Source of the DNA: Candidatus Sodalis endolongispinus
Lineage (GTDB): Bacteria > Pseudomonadota > Gammaproteobacteria > Enterobacterales > Enterobacteriaceae
Length of the DNA stretch: 64,000 nt
Reading direction: 5' to 3'
NCBI RefSeq assembly: GCF_018777395.1
Contig: NZ_JAFJYC010000001.1
Location: forward strand, 1,550,001-1,614,000
Under the pieces are notes generated by a model, which saw only the letters and a program-made list of their open reading frames with translations, did not search any database and was not told the origin of the DNA. Below, one piece after another: positions 53,224-64,000 of the stretch. Within the stretch, counting starts at the first letter, position 1. Every line of letters begins with the position of its first letter. The position numbers were made by a program, and so were the translations under genes.

Positions 53224-54257
53224 GTTATTACTCCTGCCGCATCCACTTCGCCAAGGGCAGCGATAAAACGCACTTCTGGCTCAAGCCAGACGGCAAACCG
53301 GTCCGCAACCTGTTGGCGCACATAGCGCGCCAGCGCAGCAATATCCTCACCCGTCGCGTTATCAGCATTGACTAAAACCAGCGCCTGTTTGTCATGGACC
53401 GCCGCGCCACCGAGACGATAACCTTTGAGTCCGCAACGATCGATAAGCCAACCCGCCGCCAGCTTCACCCCGCCCTCCGGTTGGGGGTAATGGGGCGCAT
53501 CAGGATAGCGGCTTAGCAGTCGTTCCGCGCTTAAAGCATCAATAACCGGATTTTTGAAAAAACTACCGGCATTGCCCTGTAGCGCGGGGTCGGGCAATTT
53601 CGTGCGGCGCATCGCGCAAACCGTATCATAAATCTGCCGCGGGGTGGCCTGCTGCGGGTCCAGACGGGCCAGCTCGCCATAGGTCAATACCGGTTGCCAG
53701 GCTTTGGCCAGCCGGAGGCCCACCGCAACAATGACGTGGCGTTCGCGTAGCGCGTGCTTAAAGATACTGTCGCGGTAACCAAATTGACATTCAGCCGCGC
53801 TCAGGCGCCGTAAGGTACCGGTTGCCAACTGCAACACGTCGACATAGTCACAGAACTGACGCAACTCGACGCCGTAGGCGCCAATATTCTGGATCGGCGC
53901 AGAACCCACGCAGCCGGGGATCAGCGCCAGATTCTCCAGACCCGGCATGTGCTGTTCGAGACAGGTACGTACCAAATCATGCCACACCTCTCCGGCGCCG
54001 ACGTGCAAATGCCAAGCGTCGGGGCGCTTTTCGATTGTTACGCCCGCAATCCGGTTCAGCAACACGGTGCCAGCATAGTTTTCCAAAAACAGCACATTAC
54101 TGCCGCCGCCCAACACCAGCGCCGGCATAGCGTGCTCTATGGCCTGCCGCCAAAACGTGAACAGCTCGGCCTCCGTATACGCCGCAATCACTCGCCGTGC
54201 CTGTACGTCAATGGCAAAACTGTTCAGGGACTTTAGCGCCCGACTGTCCGTCATCAT
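53220..54257 (-). CDS. murB: UDP-N-acetylenolpyruvoylglucosamine reductase
   Basis: MurB reduces UDP-GlcNAc-enolpyruvate to UDP-MurNAc in peptidoglycan synthesis, using FAD and NADPH. The 345-residue protein has FAD segments [15 protein letters not shown] and [17 protein letters not shown], the catalytic Ser in [10 protein letters not shown], Arg in FGYRDSIFK and Glu in LEPEVRFI. It is intact. In E. coli it follows the 5S gene of rrnB directly; here the 2.7-kb accessory insert separates them. Confidence 0.96.
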   Translation of the reverse strand: MMTDSRALKSLNSFAIDVQARRVIAAYTEAELFTFWRQAIEHAMPALVLGGGSNVLFLENYAGTVLLNRIAGVTIEKRPDAWHLHVGAGEVWHDLVRTCLEQHMPGLENLALIPGCVGSAPIQNIGAYGVELRQFCDYVDVLQLATGTLRRLSAAECQFGYRDSIFKHALRERHVIVAVGLRLAKAWQPVLTYGELARLDPQQATPRQIYDTVCAMRRTKLPDPALQGNAGSFFKNPVIDALSAERLLSRYPDAPHYPQPEGGVKLAAGWLIDRCGLKGYRLGGAAVHDKQALVLVNADNATGEDIAALARYVRQQVADRFAVWLEPEVRFIAALGEVDAAGVIT

Positions 54258-54322
54258 TACCTAACCTGTCTTTACTTTTGTTGCCGTTAGTCTACTCGAT
54301 CGTACAGGAAGGCAGCGAGTGA

Positions 54323-54338
54323 CATTTTATGACGCGCG
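54323..54338 (+). repeat. 16-bp direct repeat, left of IS
   Basis: CATTTTATGACGCGCG directly abuts the left end of the IS element and is repeated exactly at 55666-55681. Confidence 0.85.
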
Positions 54339-54402
54339 TGATTTATCCCCCTGAAACACCAGACAGTAGCTGTATCTCCAGATAAGAGATAGGCTTGAAT
54401 AT

Positions 54403-54789
54403 ATGTCTAACACTAACGCCAATTTTGATATGACCGGGATCCTGTTAGGTCAAGAAGTCCGTAAACGTAAAACTCCTCAGGAAAAAATGGCCATTATTCA
54501 GCAGAGGATGGAGCCCGGCATGAATGTCTCCCATCTCGCACGACTGCACGGTATCCAGCCCAGCCTGCTGTTTAAGTGGAAAAAGCAATATCAGGAAGGC
54601 AGCCTCACCGCCGGGGAGGACGTTGTTCCTGCCTCTGAGCTTGCAGCTGCATTGAAGCAGGTCCGGGAGCTCCAGCGCCTTCTGGGTAAGAAGACGATGG
54701 AGATTGAGATCCTAAAAGAAGCCGTGGAGTACGGCCAGTCACGAAAATGGATAGCGCACGCGCCCTTGTTGCCAAAGGCCGGGGAATAG
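54403..54789 (+). CDS. IS2-group OrfA (transposition regulator/DNA-binding)
   Basis: The 128-residue protein resembles InsC of IS2: it has the helix-turn-helix region [40 protein letters not shown] and the leucine-zipper segment [20 protein letters not shown], ending [14 protein letters not shown]. In this group OrfA binds the IS ends, and a -1 frameshift produces the OrfAB transposase. Its 3' end overlaps orfB by 43 bases. It is intact. Confidence 0.92.
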   Translation: MSNTNANFDMTGILLGQEVRKRKTPQEKMAIIQQRMEPGMNVSHLARLHGIQPSLLFKWKKQYQEGSLTAGEDVVPASELAAALKQVRELQRLLGKKTMEIEILKEAVEYGQSRKWIAHAPLLPKAGE

Positions 54790-55628
54790 CACAGGTCAGC
54801 CGCGCCATGAGCGTGTCGCGTGCGCCGCTGTCACTGCGGATTAAGCGTTCTGCCGACTGGCAGGACAGGCGCTGTAACCGGCGTAATGACGAAGCAGACG
54901 CTGAAATACTGTCGGACATCCTCGACATCATCAGCGATATGCCCAGCTACGGCTATCGGCGGGTGTGGGGAATCCTGCGTAAACAACGTCGCGCAGAGGG
55001 ACTGCCGCCGGTAAATGCGAAACGACTTTACAGGATCATGTGTGAGCATAACCTGCTGTTATTACATTGAAAACCAGAGCGGCCGAGGCGTGAGCATAAG
55101 GGCAGGATCGCGGTGGCAGAAAGCGATATGCGCTGGTGTTCAGATGGCTTCGAGTTCGGCTGCGACAACGGTGAAAAACTGCGGGTCACCTTCGCACTGG
55201 ACTGCTGCGACAGAGAGGCCATAGACTGGGCTGCGAGCACTGTAGGCTACGACAGTTCGACCGTGCAGGATGTGATGCTGAGGTCGGTAGAAAAGCGCTT
55301 CGGCGACAGGTTACCCGATACAGCGGTGCAGTGGTTGACGGACAACGGTTCAGCGTATACCGCGCATGAAACGCAGAGGTTCGCCAGAGAACTGGATCTG
55401 GAGCCCTGCACAACAGCGGTGAGCAGCCCGCAGAGCAATGGCATGGCCGAACGGTTCGTGAAGACGATGAAGGAAGACTATATCGAGTTCATGCCAAAAT
55501 CGGATGCGAGAACAGCCCTGCGAAACCTTGCAGCAGCGTTCACGCATTACAATGAAAACCATCCGCACAGCGCGCTGGGATATCACTCTCCGAGAGAATA
55601 CCGGCGGCAGCGGGCTTCGTTAACTTAA
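54747..55628 (+). pseudogene. IS2-group OrfB transposase, in-frame TGA
   Basis: OrfB supplies the DDE catalytic domain. It starts [20 protein letters not shown]; after CEHNLLLLH a TGA at 55068-55070 interrupts it, and the same frame continues [18 protein letters not shown]. The DDE motif follows: Asp in RWCSDGFEF, Asp in WLTDNGSAY and Glu in [10 protein letters not shown]. It ends [18 protein letters not shown]. coli IS2 has an arginine codon near the stop position. Without readthrough the transposase lacks its catalytic core. Confidence 0.9.
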
Positions 55629-55665
55629 GATACAAAAGCTGTACGGAGATGGCGGGGCAAGATCA

Positions 55666-55681
55666 CATTTTATGACGCGCG
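55666..55681 (+). repeat. 16-bp direct repeat, right of IS
   Basis: An exact second copy of CATTTTATGACGCGCG abuts the right end of the IS element. Confidence 0.85.
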
Positions 55682-55737
55682 CGTGCCTGCGTACGTTAAA
55701 AATTATCGCTAAACGTTGGGCAACGTTACGACGTCGC

Positions 55738-56586
55738 TTAACTGTCTGACTCTGTAGAAACGAGCAATTTTTCCCAAGATTTATTTATCTGGGCCAACTG
55801 CTCCCTAAACGGCTGCGGGCTTTGGCTGTGGCCCTGCTCGGCCAGCTTATCAAATGTCGCAAATATCTCGTCATTGGCTTCTTTTATCAAATCAAAATCC
55901 GTAGATAATTTAACATTTCGGGAGAAGAGTTCAGTTTTGAATACGCTGACTAACGGATGAATGCCTGCGCCATTAGGAATATAGAGCTTATCTTGCTCAT
56001 ACACCTCTTTTCCGCTCTTCTTGGCTTCTTCATTTTTTCCCGCATGTTTATCAGCGCACTTTAATCCATTCTCCATTGAGGCCATACCTATTTCATGCAC
56101 ATACCCCTTTGGCACGGGCTGACCGATTCGCTGGCAATACGCCGTCATGGCATCGGAAGCTTCGCTGTATGCAGACGCCATGGTTGCTTCAACTAATTGC
56201 TCAAAGCCCCTTTTATCCGTGCGAAAATCATTAACGGTGGCTTGAATTTTCTCTTTTACCGCGACGATATCCTCAGCCGTCAAAGGGTTTTTCTGCCTGA
56301 TGGCGGCATTATGTATGGTCATAGGCGTTGAATTAGCATTATCGGCGGTTTTAACAGCGCCGGCTAACTTGTTTTCAACAGCGGACAAAAAGTTATATGC
56401 GCTTATCATCCCGCCAATGCAGCGATTGGTAACCGCCGCGCTAAAGGTTTTCGCACTATTCTCAATTGTCATGATGCAATGCAAAACCTGACGGCTCAAG
56501 CCACTTTTAGCGAACGTTTTCGCGCTGCTATTATCCGTCTGTTCCGGTTTTATAATGTAACTACCCGTCTTAGAGCCAATAAACAT
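55738..56586 (-). CDS. Hypothetical protein, possible accessory secreted protein
   Basis: I do not recognise this 282-residue protein. It starts MFIGSKTGSYIIKPEQTDNS with AAGGAGAG six bases before the ATG, a strong ribosome site. The first 50 residues are rich in Ser, Thr, Asn and Lys and contain two SAKTF segments (about residues 20 and 44). There is no classical signal peptide, no clear membrane segment and no obvious catalytic motif; the C-terminal half is polar and helical. The gene is visibly poorer in GC than its neighbours and lies between an IS and an rRNA operon, in a place empty in E. coli, so it was probably acquired. The N-terminus would suit a type III secreted protein, but that is a guess. 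Confidence 0.7.
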   Translation of the reverse strand: MFIGSKTGSYIIKPEQTDNSSAKTFAKSGLSRQVLHCIMTIENSAKTFSAAVTNRCIGGMISAYNFLSAVENKLAGAVKTADNANSTPMTIHNAAIRQKNPLTAEDIVAVKEKIQATVNDFRTDKRGFEQLVEATMASAYSEASDAMTAYCQRIGQPVPKGYVHEIGMASMENGLKCADKHAGKNEEAKKSGKEVYEQDKLYIPNGAGIHPLVSVFKTELFSRNVKLSTDFDLIKEANDEIFATFDKLAEQGHSQSPQPFREQLAQINKSWEKLLVSTESDS

Positions 56587-56954
56587 GCAACTCTCCTTTA
56601 TATGATTGTCGAATTTCGGATTATGTTAAGCGCGGCTAAACACTGCCCTGATACCTCCTGGCGATAAATGACATTACACCGTGGTCGCGCAACGTCGCTC
56701 CGTTAAGTAAAACGTATTAGACCGCACGCATTATCCGACAACCATCAAATTCCGCTATAGCCTATCAATTACGCCATCTGGGTAGGGGAAGATTTGTCAC
56801 GCCGCCGGCATAAGCGAGTGACTTAATGCGCGCGGCAGCACCCGTTACAGGCAAAAACAATAGCAGGACGGGTGTGCCTGACACGGACGTAAACGCGCCT
56901 TTATCGGGGGAAAGTTGTCTATTGCGTCGCCGGAAGCGGCCCGCCGTGGCCCAC
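56587..56954. other. Intergenic region upstream of the unknown gene
   Basis: No gene is seen in these 368 bases. The part next to 56587 is AT-rich and should hold the promoter of the unknown gene. Confidence 0.5.
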
Positions 56955-56988
56955 AAAAACAAAAAGCCCCCTGCTGACGCAGAGGGCT
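56955..56988 (-). terminator. rRNA operon 2 terminator
   Basis: On the minus strand AGCCCTCTGC, a GTCA loop and GCAGGGGGCT are followed by TTTTTGTTTTT, about 50 bases after the 5S gene. Confidence 0.9.
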
Positions 56989-57035
56989 CGTTGAACCTGC
57001 TTGTCACCCCGTGCTGACCCGGTGCGACGTATTGG

Positions 57036-57155
57036 ATGCCTGGCAGCTCCCTACTCTCGCATGGGGAGACCCCACACTACCATCGGCGCTACGGCGTTTC
57101 ACTTCTGAGTTCTGCATGGGGTCAGGTGGGACCACCGCGCTAGTGCCGCCAGGCA
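57036..57155 (-). rRNA. rrf: 5S ribosomal RNA (operon 2)
   Basis: The 120-base gene appears identical to the operon 1 copy. No distal tRNA follows it. Confidence 0.97.
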
Positions 57156-57333
57156 AATTCTCTCTCCGTGCCGCTCCCGCCGCACAGACTGCTCTTGCCG
57201 CCCGACCATCACTTGCGTGACCGTCGGGCATTATCCGGAACATCGCTGATATCGTCTCGTCTCTTGCGTTTTTGACGTCAACGTTCGCTTTCGCTCTCGT
57301 CTCGCACACGCTCTCAAACAGCTCAGGTGTTGT

Positions 57334-60337
<3,004 letters not shown>

Positions 60338-60729
60338 TCACAACCCTGAGCTGTCTGCACCTTGTCCGACAGGCTGCACGACCGAAATCCGGCGTTGCGC
60401 GGTACTCGGCATCCTCATGGACATACAGTCCACCGCGGTGCCTGCGTGCCGTGCGCCTGGGCTTTCAGCCGTTCGCGCCGTCTCGCTCGAGTATCGCCAT
60501 ACAGGCGAGACCCGGCGTAGTCTGCGAAGACCGCGCGGAGACAACAGTGCCTGTCGCGCTACAGTGATAACGCTTACGCGTTATCTCAGGTTTGCTTACT
60601 TCGTTTGAGAGACTCGCATACTGAGTTTGCACTTCAGCATGTGTTTCAAATTTTCAGCTTGTTCCGGATTGTTAAAGAGCGGTATTTCGCAGCTCGCTTG
60701 ATAAACGCGCTCTGAAATAAAAAGCAAAG
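60338..60729 (-). other. 16S-23S spacer, distal part (copy 2)
   Basis: The 392-base spacer appears the same as in operon 1 and holds no gene. Confidence 0.7.
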
Positions 60730-60805
60730 TGGCGTCCCCTAGGGGGTTCGAACCCCTGTTACCGCCGTGAAAGGGCAGTGTCCTAGGCCACTAGACGAAG
60801 GGGAC
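60730..60805 (-). tRNA. gltT: tRNA-Glu (anticodon TTC)
   Basis: The 76-base spacer tRNA appears identical to that of operon 1. E. coli rrnH has Ile and Ala spacer tRNAs, so the interior of this operon is not rrnH-type although its upstream flank is. Confidence 0.98.
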
Positions 60806-61024
60806 ACGAAAACGCGGGCAACGTATCGCATGACTTTTACGCGGCAGAGACCGCTTTAAGTCAGGTAACCCTGACCGCAAAAGCGCCGTTAACGTCGTCG
60901 CCCAGCCGCCGATAGCTTTACCCCCGTTCGCCAGGCGAACAGGAAAAAGCCGCCGACGGGCTGCTTTGCTCGTGACAGTTATCAGACAATCTGTGTGGAC
61001 ACGTCACTTAACGTATCGTTTTGA

Positions 61025-62566
<1,542 letters not shown>

Positions 62567-62690
62567 AAAGCTTGATGCTCAAAGAATTAAAACCGGTATT
62601 CATAAGAATATTCGTTGTTCACTCTTCAAGACTCGATATTTCGTGTATCGATATCGTCTTGTGAGTGCCCACACAGATTGTCTGATAAAT

Positions 62691-62702
62691 TGTTAAAGAG
62701 CA
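62691..62702 (-). promoter_or_regulatory. rrn leader boxA (operon 2)
   Basis: The minus strand reads TGCTCTTTAACA, the rRNA antitermination boxA, in the same place as in operon 1. Confidence 0.92.
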
Positions 62703-62741
62703 GTGCCGGGAGGCTGTTTTCTCGACCGGCGCGGGCGGCGT

Positions 62742-62769
62742 ATATTACGCCTTCCTCATTCAGAGTCAA
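62742..62769 (-). promoter_or_regulatory. rrn P2 promoter (operon 2)
   Basis: The -35 TTGACT (62764-62769) and -10 TAATAT (62742-62747) are 16 bases apart. The repeat identity with operon 1 ends between them. Confidence 0.85.
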
Positions 62770-62839
62770 GCCGTTTCGCCTGTTTCTGAACCCTCCCGGC
62801 CACCGTGATGATGTTCACATGACCGGTCGATGGAGGCGC

Positions 62840-62867
62840 ATTATAGGGAGCCGTTCTGAAATGGCAA
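62840..62867 (-). promoter_or_regulatory. rrn P1 promoter (operon 2)
   Basis: TTGCCA, a 16-base spacer and TATAAT are followed by the GCGCC discriminator. The -10 is consensus, against TATAGT in operon 1. Confidence 0.88.
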
Positions 62868-62910
62868 GGAAATATCCTTACTTTTTCTTCAAACGTTCAC
62901 TAAATATCCG

Positions 62911-63483
62911 TTACGCGCCCGCCTGACGCTGTTTGATCGCGGCCGGTAATGCAGCCAGGCTATCAAGGACACAATCCGCCGCCGCGCTGGCCTGCTCCGT
63001 TACCGCTTTGCCGCTGCGCACCAGTACCCGCATGCCGACTCCCGACGCCTGAGCCGCCAGCATATCGTCCAACTTGTCGCCTACCATATAGGAAGAAGCC
63101 ATGTCGATATGCAGATGGCGCTGCGCGTCCAGCAGCATTCCGGGTTTTGGTTTGCGACAATCGCATTCCTGGCGTAGTGCCTCAACCACCGCCTGCGGAT
63201 GATGGTGGCAAAAGTAGATACCGTCCAAATCAACGTCGCGATCCGCCAGTGACCAGTCCATCCATTCCGTCAGACGCATAAATTGATCTTCGTTGAAGAG
63301 GCCGCGGGCCAGTCCGGATTGATTGGTGACCACCACCAGGGCAAACCCCATCTTTTTCAATTCCTGCATGGCTTCGATCACACCATCGATGAACTGAAAA
63401 TCGTCAATCTCATGGACATAGCCGTTATCGGCATTGATTGTGCCGTCACGGTCTAAAAAAATAGTGGAAACAGACTGTGCCAC
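62911..63483 (-). CDS. gmhB: Heptose-1,7-bisphosphate 7-phosphatase
   Basis: GmhB removes a phosphate from D-glycero-D-manno-heptose 1,7-bisphosphate in synthesis of the LPS core heptose precursor. The 190-residue HAD-family protein has the nucleophile motif [16 protein letters not shown] and the zinc ligands in FCHHHPQ and [10 protein letters not shown], and MVGDKLDD. It is intact and lies just upstream of the rRNA operon, as gmhB lies upstream of rrnH in E. coli. It is divergent from metN. Confidence 0.95.
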   Translation of the reverse strand: MAQSVSTIFLDRDGTINADNGYVHEIDDFQFIDGVIEAMQELKKMGFALVVVTNQSGLARGLFNEDQFMRLTEWMDWSLADRDVDLDGIYFCHHHPQAVVEALRQECDCRKPKPGMLLDAQRHLHIDMASSYMVGDKLDDMLAAQASGVGMRVLVRSGKAVTEQASAAADCVLDSLAALPAAIKQRQAGA

Positions 63484-63568
63484 TGCAAGGCTCCTGATTA
63501 CGGGTAAGCCTCAAGTATCGCATGTTTTGACATGGGAAGAGAAACCCATAAAATGGAACGTAACACAG

Positions 63569-63599
63569 TTGACTTAGCCGTCTAGACGCCTTAACATCC
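63569..63599 (+). promoter_or_regulatory. metN promoter with MetJ operator
   Basis: TTGACT (63569-63574), a 17-base spacer and TAACAT (63592-63597) form a good promoter. The spacer contains two adjacent 8-base met boxes, AGCCGTCT and AGACGCCT, each one base from the consensus AGACGTCT, so MetJ with S-adenosylmethionine should repress metN from here. Confidence 0.85.
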
Positions 63600-63672
63600 A
63601 CGCACTTCGATGCCGGTTGGCATGGGTTTGCACCTTTTACGTTCGCGACACGGTCCCTATATAAAAATAAAT

Positions 63673-64000
63673 ATGATCACACTTTCTCACATCACTAAGC
63701 AATTCACGCTGGGCGTGCAGACGATTACCGCGCTGTCAGATGTCAGCCTTCACGTGCCAACCGGGCAGATTTACGGCGTCATCGGGGCGTCCGGCGCAGG
63801 GAAAAGCACGTTGATACGCTGTGTTAATTTGCTGGAACGCCCCACCTCTGGGACGGTGGTGGTAAATGATACCGATTTGACAAATCTGCCCGAGCGGAAA
63901 TTGATCGACGCCCGCCGTCAGATTGGCATGATCTTCCAGCATTTTAACTTACTCTCCTCGCGTACGGTGGCCGGTAATGTCGCGCGGCCGCTGGAATTGG
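63673..64000 (+). CDS. metN: Methionine ABC transporter ATPase, 5' part
   Basis: MetN is the ATPase of the MetNIQ methionine importer. The visible 109 codons start [20 protein letters not shown] and include Walker [10 protein letters not shown] and the Q-loop region [19 protein letters not shown]. The frame is open to the window edge; the signature motif and the regulatory C-terminal domain lie beyond it. The order gmhB-metN is as in E. coli. Confidence 0.95.
   Translation, partial: MITLSHITKQFTLGVQTITALSDVSLHVPTGQIYGVIGASGAGKSTLIRCVNLLERPTSGTVVVNDTDLTNLPERKLIDARRQIGMIFQHFNLLSSRTVAGNVARPLEL

Larger units (their letters stand above)
54339..55665 (+). mobile_element. IS3-family (IS2-group) insertion sequence
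   Basis: The element encodes an IS2-like OrfA and OrfB. Its ends are imperfect inverted repeats: TGATTTATCCCCCTG at the left and TGATCTTGCCCCGCC on the minus strand at the right. It lies 82 bases upstream of murB. OrfB carries an in-frame stop, so this copy is probably unable to transpose by itself. The flanks are a 16-bp direct repeat, longer than the 3-5 bp usual for this family. Confidence 0.88.

Overview
The window looks like chromosome of a Sodalis-type insect endosymbiont (Enterobacterales) in early genome decay. Gene order and protein sequences are those of an Escherichia coli-like gammaproteobacterium and base composition is moderately GC-rich, but about sixteen protein genes are broken by single in-frame stops, small indels or larger deletions while their remaining sequence is still nearly full length. 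The genus is inferred from this pattern; the species cannot be fixed from the window alone.

Layout. 1-9 kb: rep (amber codon near its start), then the ilv region with intact ilvC, ilvY and ilvD, frameshifted ilvA and an ilvE fragment fused by deletion to the yifB upstream region (ilvL, ilvG and ilvM are gone); yifB is frameshifted. 9-15 kb: maoP and hdfR (divergent), then a ytfQRT-yjfF sugar ABC transporter with intact binding protein and one permease but broken ATPase and second permease. 15.2-21.3 kb: a complete minus-strand rRNA operon (16S, tRNA-Glu, 23S, 5S) followed by tRNA-Asp and tRNA-Trp. 21.5-29.6 kb: purH and purD (one amber stop each), yjaH, hupA, yjaG (frameshifted), nfi, hemE, nudC (late stop), rsd. 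29.7-35.4 kb: TPP riboswitch and thiCEFSGH, of which only thiF and thiS are undamaged. 35.5-49.8 kb: the intact transcription/translation block rpoC, rpoB, rplL, rplJ, rplA, rplK, nusG, secE, tufB and four tRNAs, one of them degenerate. 50.2-54.3 kb: coaA, a pepE remnant, birA, murB. 54.3-57 kb: an accessory insert with an IS2-group element and an unrecognised low-GC gene. 57-62.9 kb: a second, nearly identical rRNA operon. 62.9-64 kb: gmhB and the start of metN with a MetJ operator.

The information-processing core (rRNA, tRNA, RNA polymerase, ribosomal proteins, EF-Tu, SecE, NusG) and the essential cofactor or envelope genes (coaA, birA, murB, hemE, gmhB) are preserved, whereas amino-acid, purine and thiamine biosynthesis and salvage functions are decaying. 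This fits a host-associated bacterium that receives metabolites from the host or a co-symbiont.

Both rRNA operons are hybrids with respect to E. coli: one joins rrnE-type upstream flank to rrnC-type downstream flank, the other rrnH-type upstream to rrnB-type downstream. The rrnB-rrnE segment has therefore been exchanged by recombination between rRNA operons in one of the two lineages. Both 23S genes carry an intervening stem-loop in helix 45. The best candidates for follow-up are the set of single in-frame stops (including a CAA-TAG-CAA context in rep), the mutated tRNA-Thr gene, the IS element with 16-bp flanking repeats and the unknown gene beside it.
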